From: Strigamia acuminata | Lineage: Eukaryota; Arthropoda; Chilopoda; Geophilomorpha; Linotaeniidae | Length of the DNA stretch: 64,000 bases | Direction: 5' to 3' | Assembly (NCBI GenBank): GCA_949358305.1 | Contig: OX442316.1 | Span: forward strand, 4,650,001 to 4,714,000 | In this document: one piece after another, positions 13,091 through 28,512 of the stretch | Numbering within the stretch: the stretch's first letter is position 1 | How the letters are laid out: each line of letters begins with the position of its first letter | Notes under the pieces: generated by a model | What the model was told of the DNA's origin: nothing | Database searches by the model: none | The model's input: the letters and a program-made list of their open reading frames with translations, nothing else | Translations under genes and position numbers: made by a program

Positions 13091-14773
13091 TTACAATTTA
13101 TTAAGATTACAAGTTACATGCTCTAAATGTAGTTTTGAGTACTGATTTGTCCATAAACTCGTATAAGACAGCTTATACGCTGTATACGTGGTGAGCCAAG
13201 CCAAAAGCGGGCAGTAAACAGACAAACCAGAGGCTACAACAGCCAATGCGTAACTCCAACCAACACTGCAGGACCCAGGTGAAAACGGAGCTGAATCATC
13301 ACCGCATATGCGACGCACGAATGGCGAACCAAGGTCCAGTGGATAGACAACAAGTGGAACAATCATAAGAATAACTATACACAAAAAAATATATATAATT
13401 AAGAAATAACCTTCATATTAACCTTTCCCACACACCCAGCCCCAAAATGCAGCAAATTAATGCGATTAACCATCAAAATTATGCAAAATTAATCGTTTTT
13501 ACTACTGAATTCGCGATAAAACTTCAAAATTAACTAAAAATATGTGGTTAACCACCAAAATTACGCGAAATTAATTGTTTTTTTCTATTAAATTTGCGTT
13601 AAAACGTCAAAATTAACTAAAAATACGTGGTTAACCACCAAAATTACGCAAAATTAATTGTTTTTTACTACAAAATTCGCGATAAAACTTCAAAATTACT
13701 AAAAATATGTGGTTAACCACCAAAATTACGCAAAATTAATCGTTTTTTTCTATTAAATTTGTGATAAAACTTAAAAATTAACTAAAAATACGTGGTTAAA
13801 CACCAAAATTACGCAAAATTAATCGTTTTTTACCATTAAATTCGCGATAAAACTTCAAAATTACTAAAAATATGTGGTTAACCACCAAAATTACGCAAAA
13901 TTTATTGTTCTTTACTACTAAATTCGCGATAAAACTTCAAAAATATGTGGTTAACCACCAAAATTACGCAAAATTAATTGTTTTTTACCAACAAATTCGC
14001 GATAAAACTTCAAAAATATGTGGTTAACCACCAAAATTAATTGTTTTTTACCAACAAATTCGCGATAAAACTTCAAAAATATGTGGTTAACCACCAAAAT
14101 TACGCAAATTTAATTGTTTTTCCGCACTAAATCCGCGTTAAAACTCCAAAACTAACTAAAAATCGATTAGAAATTCGTTTTATTGATTATATAAATTAAG
14201 TTAGCGAGTTTAGAGCACGAAAAACGCCACTCAATTTACTTTTAAGAGCATTTCTCAACCTCCAATTTCCATAATGAGAATAAAATTAAATTCGCCATCA
14301 CCTGAAACAGCTTGCGAAAGTGCTATTCCGGTAATTACTTGCTGCCTTAATTTCATACTGGGCATAGCAATAACTAAAAACGCCAATACTGTGCACAACC
14401 AGTTCAGGACGCATCCACCGCCATACAAAACACCACAAACTTGCCACACAGTCGATTTAAGCACACCGTGATACAACTGACAACTATATCCATTGTCCAC
14501 CCTGCAACACAACATCAATTATGTAAAAATGTGCATATTTAGTGCAATAATCAATGCGGGTTCTTACCTGTAGCAGAAGCTAAACACACCAAACATGAAG
14601 ATATCGTCGACTTCTTTGCTTTGCCTCTTTTCTTGGCGCACAAACCAGGCCGGCTGCAGAAAACTTATTGTTGACATGCTAACAGCTGCAACTGATACTG
14701 TCAACCAAACTGTCAACACCACCCATGAGGTGGTCTCGTGACCAACAGTTTCCACTGCACATTTCCTCTTCAT
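13091..14773 (-). CDS. LHFPL-family tetraspan membrane protein
   Basis: Three coding exons on the minus strand: 14773-14568, 14501-14302 and 13374-13091 (690 nt, 229 aa). Donors TACAG|GTAAGA and TTCAG|GTGATG and acceptors GTTGCAG and GTGTATAG are all phase-consistent. Four membrane segments are visible: SWVVLTVWLTVSVAAVSMS (about residues 16-38), VCGVLYGGGCVLNWLCTVL, VITGIALSQAV into VILMIVPLVVYP, and SYALAVVASGLSVYCPLLAW. Family signatures are FLQPAW after the first segment, FGVFSFCY, the YPLDLGSPFVRRICG block and a cysteine-containing W/GW motif before the last segment. LHFPL proteins are plasma-membrane partners of channels and receptors, for example in hair-cell mechanotransduction; any role here is inferred. 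Intron 2 holds a tandem array. A perfect donor (ATT|GTAAGT, 13095/13094) overlaps the stop, so a longer C-terminus is possible. Confidence 0.85.
13440..14155. repeat. About 72-82-bp tandem array in the LHFPL intron
   Basis: Roughly nine copies of a unit containing GTGGTTAACCACCAAAATTA, CGCAAAATTAATTG and AATTCGCGATAAAACTTC. The period is near 82 bp on the left and about 72 bp on the right, where a TAACTAAAA segment is missing. Each unit carries the palindrome GTGGTTAACCAC. Confidence 0.92.
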
Positions 14774-15219
14774 TGTAAAACAACGCGCACAACAATTGTC
14801 GTTGAAATTCCAATGGAAATGTGGATTGAATTCAATGCGATCTTCTGTTTATCCATTTTGGTTACAGTTATTCGATATAAATTTCTTTTTCTGTGGATGT
14901 ATTTACAGATAAATTGTAACTGGAAACTAACTTTTGTCAAGTGATCGGCAACTACACTCAAGTTTGGGGACTCAGATTGAACGAAAGCGGTGTGCTGAAA
15001 GCATTGGAGGCTTCAGTGATAAAGGAAAAGTCCATGTGGATGCATGGGGCTGGTAGGATCAATGTTTGGGACATCTAGTGGCAGGTTTTGAAAACGGTAT
15101 GATGTTGTGTCATTTTATGTCAATTGGGATAATTTATTGCACTAAAAATCCATAAAATTCATTAAATAACTCATAGTGATATTTTATTTAATGCTATTTT
15201 CTTAATTTAGATCTAAATT

Positions 15220-15660
15220 AAGAAAATTTAGTCAAAATGGAGAAAATGGAAGAAATTGGCTAAAATTTATAGTAAAATGGAAGAAATTGGCTAAAATTTA
15301 TAGTAAAATGGAAGAAATTGGCTAAAATTTATTGTAAAATGGAAAAAATTGGCTCAAATTTAGTCAAAATGGAGAAAAATGGCTAAAATGTAATCAAAAT
15401 AAAGGAAGAAATTGGCTAAAATTTAGTTAAAATAGAGGAAATTGGCTAAACTTTAATCAAAATAGAGGAAATTGGCTAAACTTTAGTCAAAATAGAGGAA
15501 ATTGGCTTAAATTTAGTGAAAGTATAAGAAATTGGCTAAAATTTAGTCAAATTGGAGAAAATTAGCTAAAATGTAATCAAATTGGAGAAAATTAGCTAAA
15601 ATGTAATCAAAATGAAGAATATTGGCTAAAATGTAGTAAAAATGGAAGGAATTGGCAGAT
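15220..15660. repeat. Minisatellite, unit about 29-31 bp
   Basis: Head-to-tail degenerate copies of ATTGGCTAAAATTTAGTCAA with AAATGGAGAA. Several higher-order duplicates are visible. No coding content. Confidence 0.9.
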
Positions 15661-17040
15661 TTATACAAAGAATTTTAAAGACATATTAATTTCATGATTT
15701 TATTGATTTAAAAATTGACACACATTAAATAGAGAAAAATCCTTTCCCTTTGAGTCAAATTGAATGATGAGTTTGTTTTCAATTGAAAAAGTTTTTTTTT
15801 TTTTTTCCTTAGGAATTTATTTGTTTTAATTGAGTTTTAAAGTTTCAGCACATTGAACAGCAAATGTGATTAGCAGTCTAATGCACTCGGCTGTTGCCAT
15901 TTGCAGTCTAGGCCACATCCAAGTTTACTGCACTAGACTCCCACTACTTTACTTTGCGGAATAGAATACATTAAGGAGACTCCTCTGCTCTGCCTCCAAC
16001 GTCCTCAATCAACTTATCTCTTGTTAAGATTCAGCTCAGTTAATTTTTTCAGTGGTTACTCGCTGGATCATAATTTTATTACAGCATTTTTCACTTTACT
16101 AGATCAGATTAAAGTATTCTGGCGGGCGGAATTGGGTTAGTTTGTGTTAAGTTGAGCATATCGTGCGGGGGTTCGCTTAGAAGGAATTGCGGATGGCAAT
16201 TCTCGGAGTTGTTTCAATAAATCAAGGATTAATGAATCGAATAGAATAGAAAACATCAAAACAAGCATCTTGCGGCAATTTATTGAACTATAAACTCGCT
16301 AAATGACCGCTTTTAAACCTTTAGTTTGTCATCGTTCGAGATAAAAACGTAAAATGTCGTTGAATTATTTATTTAAAAGTTGAAATTTCTTCGCATTAAT
16401 TATGTAGTCAGTTGTGGCGCTTATGTTTTTATTTTATGCTGTTTCGATAGATAAATCCAATAGTAAAAACAAATCGATTATTTTCGAGGGTTTTATTGTT
16501 GTTTTACGTAGTTTTGTCTTCTTAATTCATGCGGACATTTGTCACACTCACACAGAGTGACAACATGGCGCCATTAAAACGAATTAACAAGCTTGCATTC
16601 CTGAATTAAAATATTACGTTTAATTATTATATTTCTCAGTGTTTTATTACCGTTTTGTGTAGAATAAATCATTTTACAGATTAGTTGACTATTTATAACG
16701 TCATATTTTCCTTTTCAAAGCAAATTCAGTGAAATTAAAGCTGGAATTAGGCAACGAGTTTCGTATAAAGTTTTTTATTACCATATGTTGTCTGTCCCTC
16801 GCAATTTGATGCGCTACTAAAATAAAATAACAATACAGTTGACCATAATTTTTATTGATAATTGAAATGTAAATATGGAAAATTTTTTTAAAAAATGATA
16901 ACATCTTTTCTTGACATCTCGTTGAGATATTTTGCTTTTCTTTAGAAAACCCTAAAGACAATTTCATCTACCTCAAGTAGCTTAAGTTTTAATCAGCTTT
17001 TCAGCTCAATCAGATTAAATCATTTAAGTAAACATAAAAC
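15661..17040. other. Non-coding intergenic stretch
   Basis: No supported gene. A Kozak-like ATGGCGCC at 16565 opens only 14 codons. Open frames elsewhere have no motif. Confidence 0.5.
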
Positions 17041-17099
17041 ATCTCAAACTGACAATCATGTTCCCAGGGACGGATTCAGAAAACGTACAACGGGGTGGC

Positions 17100-17870
17100 C
17101 ATTTTGGTTCAATTTTTCACACACAAAAATTGGATATTTTGGTAAAGAAAAATTGAATGTTTTGATTAAAAAATTAAATGTTTTGGTTAAAAAATTAAAT
17201 GTTTTGATTAAAAAATTAAATGTTTTGGTTAAAAAATTAAATGTTTTGGTTAAAAAATGAATGTATTGGTTAAAAAATGAATGTTTTGGTTAAAAAATAA
17301 ATTTTTTGGTTAAAAAATGAATTTTTTGGTTAAAAAATGAATTTTTTGGTTAAAAAATGAATTTTTTGGTTAAAAAATGAATTTTTTGGTTAAAAAATGA
17401 ATTTTTTGGTTAAAAAATGAATTTTTTGGTTAAAAAATGAATTTTTTGGTTAAAAAATGAATTTTTTGGTTAAAAAATGAATTTTTTGGTTAAAAAATGA
17501 ATTTTTTGGTTAAAAAATGAATTTTTTGGTTAAAAAATAAATTTTTTGGTTAAAAATGAATTTTTTGGCTAAAAAATGAATTTTTTGGTTAAAAAATGAA
17601 TTTTTGGTTAAAAAATGAATGTTATGGTAAAAAATTAAATGTTTTGTAAAAAAAAATGAATGTTTTAGTTAAAAATTGAATTTTTTGAGCCTAAAAATGA
17701 ATTTTTTTAGCCTAAAAATGAATTTTTTGAGCCTAAAAATGAATTTTTTGAGCCTAAAAATGAATTTTTGAGCCTAAAAATGAATTTTTTGAGCCTAAAA
17801 ATGAATTTTTTGAGCCTAAAAATAAATTCTTTGAGCCTAAAAATGAATTTTTGGGATTAAAATAATTTTT
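17100..17870. repeat. 20-21-bp minisatellite, about 38 copies
   Basis: Left part: AATGTTTTGGTTAAAAAATT grading into the near-uniform unit GAATTTTTTGGTTAAAAAAT. Right part (from about 17685): a variant unit GAATTTTTTGAGCCTAAAAA. The flanks (CAGGGACGGATTCAG at 17065 and a GGCCCC patch at 17894) resemble ends of common dispersed repeats. Confidence 0.95.
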
Positions 17871-17879
17871 CCATTGCTC

Positions 17880-18979
17880 AAGAGAGTGGCTATGGCCCCT
17901 ACATGTGTCATGAATTTATTTAATAAAAAAAAAAAAAAAAATGTCCAACTTGTAAAAATGATATTGATATTCCATAAGCCAGTGGTAAATCATTGAATCA
18001 ATATTTCTGCCCTGCAACTAAGTAAATTGTGAATTTTGGGGTCACACAAGTGTCAAGTGTTGTGCAGCTCAAGGTGCCCACACATGATAAACTGCTTTTC
18101 CAATTTGTAGTCAGAGATTTTAAAGTGTTGCACACTGTTCCCACTCATCCTATAATGTAGATGATAACATATTGCACAAAATGTACTGATAATCACTCAT
18201 AAACATGGGCAAATTAATTATGCACCCTTTTTATAAAACTCCTCACTAATTAGCTTTCAACTTTTAATCCTCCACATTTCTATCTAATAATGAGCAGTTC
18301 ATTTAAATTTAAATCTAAATAGATACAATAAATAAGAGTATATTCGATGGAAATATAAGGAAAACTCATTCATTTAGCTGCTTGTTAATGCAGATATGAT
18401 TTTTGAATTGTTAATTACACGAATTGAGCATCCGAGGTGTCAACTCGATGCTGCTTTTAATAAATCAAACCGGGTCCCTCGAGCTGCACCAGGTTATCAC
18501 TATGGCATCTCATGTATTTTCATGCAGCAAACCCCAAAGGCAGGCGTGGTGCAATCTTTATTACTATACACCTACCTTGTTTCTCGCCTTCTCTTCGAGC
18601 GCCGTTAATGCAGCGAGTCTGTTCTCTGCTGCGCCGTTGTGGCTTGAGGAACATTAACGGGTTTCGTTAAATATACGATTCTCTAGTTTTGTCCTTTTGG
18701 ATTAAATATCAATCGAAAAATCAATCGTTCAAATTCAATCGCGGTGAAACGTTCCAGAAACAACTATAGGTGGTTGCGTTTTTGTTTTGTGATGTTAAAA
18801 GACAGAAAAACAAACGTAGAAAAACCAAAAACACTTAAAACACAAATTTTGGAAAGCAGATATGGATTTTAAAAAGCTTTATAAAAAAAACGTGTTAAAT
18901 AAAAAGAAATCGTGTAAATATGAATTGAATTATTTTTTTAGACAGCGTTAAATCATGTAAAAATGGCCATTTATCGTAT
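17880..18979. other. Non-coding intergenic stretch
   Basis: No supported gene. The open frames at 18396-18657 overlap one another and have no recognisable domain. Confidence 0.45.
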
Positions 18980-19326
18980 ATAAAAGTCCGTGCACGGTAT
19001 CTTGACGCTAAATTCGTACTGCGCATCCCATTTTGCGCAGACGATTTTCTAATTCCAGTTGTTATATGGCAGTATTAAGCCTAATATTAGGCATAATAAT
19101 GCGAAAATAAGGTAAATAAACAAAAATATTTTGGTACTACGTTGTAAATTACTTTTAATTACGAGTTTATTGTTGTTTATTTACTTTATTTTAGCATTAT
19201 TAGGCCTAATATTAGGCTTAATAATAATAATACTGCTAAATAACAACTGGAATTAGAAAATCGTTTGCGCAGAATGGGATGCGCAGTACGAATTTAGCAT
19301 CAAGATACCGTGCATGGACTTTTTTG
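18980..19326. mobile_element. Foldback element, arms about 130 bp
   Basis: The left arm (AAAAGTCCGTGCACGGTATC from 18980 to about 19110) and right arm (from about 19190, ending GATACCGTGCATGGACTTTT) are near-perfect inverted copies. They share TACTGCGCATCCCATTTTGC, CCAGTTGTTATAT/AACAACTGG and the TTAGGCCTAATATTAGGC motif. A short AT-rich loop separates them. No transposase and no clear target duplication. Confidence 0.85.
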
Positions 19327-19909
19327 TAGATACTAGATAGAGCTTGGTTGCCTCCATTTTGTTTTGCAAAAACTACCTTTTGCTTGATTTTGTCAATTTT
19401 GAATTTTCCCACTCGTGTGTTTTCGAATTTGGTGGAACTGATAGCACGTGACAAATCCAAAAAAGCACAAATTGTTAAAATTTCAAAATTACAAAATCGC
19501 CGCCATTTTTTTTTTTTATTTATTTATTTTTTATTTATTTACTTATCTCCACAGTTTATATCATTTGTCTGTTTATAGTTTACTTTGTAGGGATCACATC
19601 CGTGTGAATACACAAACCATAAACCATCCCAACATATAAAATTTTAAAATAAAAAAATATTTTATTTACTAAATTATATATATATATTTGAAAAACTAAC
19701 AAAAAAAAATAATAAATAAACTCCAGAATTTCCACTTCGAGCCAATTTTCACATAATCACTCAAAAAAAATCAAAAAAACCATAATATTAATCATTAATA
19801 CAATTAAACAACCTCTAACCTAATTACCACAATCTTCACAAGCCAAAACAATGATTAAAATTGAAGTAAAAAACCAAAACAAACCAAAAAAAATACCAAA
19901 CAATCCTCA

Positions 19910-20794
19910 TCAAACAACACTATAAAGCGACACATCATCCATAGAACAAACCTCATCCACCGGGATCTTCACCACCCACCCATTCAGAAACGAATCAGGA
20001 TCGATCTTCAACTTGACCAAACACTCCCCAATGTCCGGCACGGCGACGATAAGTGTCCCCGCTCTCCTCACATTCTCCTTGAGAAACTCCCAGCAGCGAA
20101 TCTCCTCGTTCTTCGGCACGAAAAACTCGAAAACGTTGTGCAAAAACAAAACATGTGCGCTTTGGATGACCGCCGGATGCCACGTGACGTCCCCTTGAAC
20201 GACCCGTATCCTCCCGTTCATTCCTCGCTTATCGATGACCAACTGCTGGATTTGACACAACTCGGCGTTAATCTCGACCCCGATTATACTCGCGGCGTTG
20301 GAATAAACGTAAGCCGCGAATAAAACGGATCCGAAACGAGAACCGACATCGATGACAGTCTTGCCGTCCAAACGTGGCAAAAGCGACGTGTAGATGAAGC
20401 AAAGTCGCTCCACGGACATGGAATGCGAGAGGACGTTCAAGGGACGTATCGTGCGAGCCTCGCAGTGCGTGCAGTAGTATTTGGCCATTTTGCCCGCCTC
20501 GAATAAGTCGTCGTAGACGTCGTCGTCGTACAGGAAAGAGTCAATTTGGACGGTGTGGTGCACGTCGAGGGTCGGTGGAGGTAGGATGGTTTCCGAGGGG
20601 AGAATGCCGCTCGTGGTGACCATGGAGCGCACTTCTGCGGCGATTTGTTTGAGTTCTCGCGTGGCGGATTCGATGGTGTCATCGTCCGGTGGCGGGAAGG
20701 ATGAGGCGAGCCACGAGAGAAAGGTGGAGCGCGTTGAGGGCTCGATTTGGATGAGTAGTTGGCGAAATGAGGCTTGCGCGGCTCCTAGATCCAT
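19910..20794 (-). CDS. Putative SAM-dependent methyltransferase
   Basis: A single open exon of 294 aa on the minus strand. It starts one base after an acceptor (CTTCCAG|A ATG), so a 5' UTR intron is likely. The C-terminal half is a class I methyltransferase fold: motif I VIDVGSRFG (residues 147-155), an acidic post-I strand ending in GVEINAE (about 172-178), then QGDVTWHP (about 200-207) and a strand FLHNVFEFFV. Just before it is a CxxC pair (YYCTHCEAR, 107-115) and the block SHSMSVERLCFIY. The N-terminal 100 residues are helical and acidic. The substrate is unknown. The exon is GC-richer than its surroundings. AATAAA for this strand is at 19666-19661, giving a short 3' UTR. Methyltransferase type is secure; family name is not. 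Confidence 0.75.
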   Translation of the reverse strand: MDLGAAQASFRQLLIQIEPSTRSTFLSWLASSFPPPDDDTIESATRELKQIAAEVRSMVTTSGILPSETILPPPTLDVHHTVQIDSFLYDDDVYDDLFEAGKMAKYYCTHCEARTIRPLNVLSHSMSVERLCFIYTSLLPRLDGKTVIDVGSRFGSVLFAAYVYSNAASIIGVEINAELCQIQQLVIDKRGMNGRIRVVQGDVTWHPAVIQSAHVLFLHNVFEFFVPKNEEIRCWEFLKENVRRAGTLIVAVPDIGECLVKLKIDPDSFLNGWVVKIPVDEVCSMDDVSLYSVV

Positions 20795-21010
20795 TCTGGA
20801 AGGAATAAATGGTTTGTTGGTTGGTTTTTGGGGTTTTTTATTTCGTTTATACGTACTGGCAACATGCGGTTGGCGTTTGAGATGCGGATAAGGAAGTGGA
20901 CAGTGGCCAATGTGGTTTTGGATGCGGCATCTAGTGGGTGTTTTTTGAAACTGGTTGGGGAGGTTGTTGGTTTTGGCAATAGAGGACGTTGTGTTCGTGT
21001 GGCCGCCATT
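20795..21010 (-). other. Probable 5' UTR exon/intron of the methyltransferase
   Basis: An upstream minus-strand ATG at about 21009 opens 57 or so codons to a GTACGT donor near 20860, but the phase does not match the downstream ATG exon. I therefore read the segment as 5' untranslated sequence with an intron ending at CTTCCAG. The alternative is an unmodelled N-terminal exon. Confidence 0.35.
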
Positions 21011-21215
21011 AATGTTTGTGTAAATAAAAATAAAACGTTGAAATTAAATGTTTTTTGTTGTGAATAAGTAAGGTTAAAGCGATTTTTAATTTTTTTTTTA
21101 CAAATGAACCATAATAAAACGTAAAAATGTATTTTATTTCGTATAAATTAGTATTTTATTTGATTTTTTTCTTCATTTTTCATCAAGTGTAGTGAATTTA
21201 TTTACATTTACTATA

Positions 21216-22526
21216 TTAGAATTGTTTACTGGCGATACTGGCGACTGGAAAAACATAAAAAAAGCAAATAAATATCGTAATGTAATTTTGTAAAATAATT
21301 TCACCTGTTTTGTCAGTGAATTGTGAATTGTCGGCATCTGCGCTATCAACCGATGGCGAACACTGAAAATTAAGAAAATCGATTTTAGACAAATTTAACG
21401 CTGAAATTGTGCTAAAAATCACATAATATTCGATGAATGTTGTCTGCCCATCTTCCGTTTTGATCAAATATTGTAGACATAAAATATCTCTGACGTCGGT
21501 TCGCATAGAAACTTTTTGCGAGATAAGTAAGGGTTTCAAAGACGGTTTTAACAGCGCCGTTTTGTACTTTATTGCTCTCGTTTCCGTACATTCGTGCGAC
21601 TCTGTGTCCTCAAAATCGTTTGGATATTCGATCTAAGAAAGAAAAAAATACCAAAAAAATAAATTTTTTTGTGAAAGAAAATTAAAACTGTTAAAAAAAG
21701 ACTCGAAAAAACTCGCACATGAAAATCTCCAGCTGTTCCGTACGTGGAGAATTTCAGAATAGGTTTATTCGGTGACATGACGATCTTGAGATAATCGCTA
21801 GTGCCGTCCAATTCACTAAAAGCTTCCTTCAAAAATTCAGCCTAGAAAAGATTTAAAAATCAAAAATAAATAAAAATAAATTGGAAATTTACAATTAAAT
21901 TAGAATTACTTTGATAACAACTTTGTTCACTATGTCCGCAGAACTGAAATCAAAATCGATCACATTTTCAGCTTCTAATGTGTCAATCTTGCAATCCGTC
22001 AAAACATCATTTTCTTGTAACCTTAAAAAAATATAATCAAATCGAATTTTCTAATTAATTGAATTAAATTTAGTATTTAAAAAAAAAAGTACAATAAAAT
22101 AAGTGGCGTCCCATATCCGTCGTAACAGATCCTCAAAGTTGACAAATGTTCTCCAGCATTTCCGAATATATTCAAACATTCCAACAAAATTGTGAAATTG
22201 ATGGAGAAAGTGAGCGATTCTTCGTCCCTCAAATAATATTCTTCAAACAAATCGTTCTGAATAAATGCCGAAGCTTGAACACAACGGGAACTTTCCACGG
22301 TCACTTTGAGTCCGTACTGGCTACAAGTCACAACAGCAACCTAAAAAATAAAATAAAAAATTTAATTCAAACATTTAAAAAAAAATAAAAAACGGCAGCC
22401 ATTTAAACTCACGTCTTTGAAATGAAGCGCTTTTAACAATTGATATAAATTACGAGAATTAAGCATCGAAGCAAAAAATACATATTTTGAGTTGGCAGAT
22501 AAGCTATTACTCCCCGGAGTATTCAT
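21216..22526 (-). CDS. RAD1: RAD1, checkpoint clamp (9-1-1) subunit
   Basis: Seven coding exons on the minus strand: 22526-22413, 22340-22093, 22021-21910, 21841-21719, 21632-21423, 21362-21305 and 21244-21216. Total 894 nt, 297 aa; all phases agree. RAD1 joins RAD9 and HUS1 in a PCNA-like ring loaded at damaged DNA to activate ATR signalling. Diagnostic stretches are NLYQLLKALHFKD, GLKVTVESSRCVQASAFIQ, AFSELDGTSDYLKIVMSPNK and QYLIKTEDGQTTFIEYY, spread over both PCNA-like halves. The length suits the family (about 280 aa) with a short divergent C-terminus. Some donors are weak (GTGCGA, GTACTT). The start is the first ATG after a likely 5' UTR acceptor (TTTTGTAG at about 22545). AATAAA on this strand is at 21138-21133. 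It is divergent from the glucosidase gene. Confidence 0.93.
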
Positions 22527-23293
22527 TTCTTTTAAAAGATGAGTCCTACAAAACAAAATTCACATCTTCAAAATCTTGTAGCTAGTTTCTACCTCTAAGA
22601 CGGTGCGTCACTAATGGCCGCTACATTGCGCGCCTATTTTAAACTGTTTATAGAAACTGCTCTCTGCATTAATTAATTAATTTATTTATTAACAAAATTG
22701 TCAATTTTTTGCATATTTTAGGTCGGTTTGTGTAATTGTCTTCAGGACCTTCGTTAGTGGACCGAAGTCGATGTCGGAATTATTTTCCTCGATGTTATTG
22801 CAACGGAGTGGACGAAGAAGAATTCGCGTTTATTGGTCACTATTTGTGTATTTTTCGTTTTATTTGTGTTTTTATTTGAATTTGTTTTATTTTGCAGAAG
22901 ATTCTCGATTGTCGGCTTAATCTCTTCCTTCTCGGAGTATTAATTTGTTTAAAAAATTAGTCCTACAAAACAATTGATAGTTTCTACCTCTAGGTGCAGC
23001 ATGGTGCTTCATGTTAAACCGTTTCCTGCCAGACTATTGTAATCGATAACCACCGATACCTAGCACTATGGCGTAAGAAAACAAATCTCGTGACATGAAT
23101 ATTTATTTTTAGTTTTTCACCTTAGAAATACAAAAAAATGACGAATTGAAGTTTCATTTTGATAAAATAACTCACGATTCGTCGGTCTACGAGATAAATC
23201 AGCTGATAATCGACTAAGTATATCTTTTTCCCGGCGTAAACAGATTAAAGAAATTGCAATTAATTGGTATTTACAGGAAACAACGTGAAGGAA
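22527..23293. promoter_or_regulatory. Shared intergenic region of RAD1 and GH31 gene
   Basis: About 770 bp separates the two divergent starts. It should hold both promoters and 5' UTR exons. CpG-bearing patches lie at 22600-22640 and 22740-22830. A degraded copy of the RAD1 exon 1 border is at 22915-22996. No certain core promoter element is visible. Confidence 0.45.
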
Positions 23294-27862
<4,569 letters not shown>

Positions 27863-28385
27863 AAATTGGTTTTTTGCTTTTTAAAAGGATGTTTTAATCA
27901 TTTATAAGATGTTTTCTTTGAAATATATTTAGTTTTGATATGTATTCCTGAATTTAATTTTTAAAAAAGGAAATTAAAAATCTATTTTTAATTATTTATA
28001 ATAAAAATATAAAATTATTAGCAGACTAGTCTTGTTTTGACATGAATTTCAACCTTTGAGATCAATATTTATTGACAATTCTTTGGGGCTCGTTCCAAAA
28101 GGGGCAGGCTTGAAATGGAAATTCGTTTTTAATTATTCAAACCAACAAAAAATACTACACAAAATTCAGAAGCTATAACTGCCCAAAATTCCGTCCGATG
28201 AAAAACTTTTAATTTATAACAGACCAAAGTTTTACACTTTTATTAGAAAACAGAGCAAATATCATTTGTTAACAAAACCTTACAACAATCATCTTTAAGG
28301 CTTATTGTTTAATGTCTTAATTTAAAATTAGTGTGATCAACATTTAATATTCAATAGGCCACATTTTATTGATTCCTGCTTCTGC

Positions 28386-28403
28386 TGACGTGAACTGACG
28401 TCA
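28386..28403 (+). promoter_or_regulatory. Two CRE-like sites upstream of PKA-RII
   Basis: TGACGTGA (28386-28393) and the perfect palindrome TGACGTCA (28396-28403) stand 2 bp apart, about 110 bp before the original PKA-RII ATG. TGACGTCA is the canonical CREB/ATF site. In a gene for the cAMP receptor this suggests feedback, but TGACGTCA also occurs at other places in the window without an obvious gene. Confidence 0.5.
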
Positions 28404-28512
28404 GTCAATGGAGCATTATGGGTACACTTAAACTCTCCGTGCAATTTAAACTAAACAGTCAGTCCCGGCCGACCCTGGTGGTAAATGGGAGGAATGCGTT
28501 GACTCGGACGAG

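Noticed and set aside
18396-18657. Overlapping 70- and 77-codon plus-strand ORFs
   Set aside because: Two frames over the same DNA, neither with recognisable domains.
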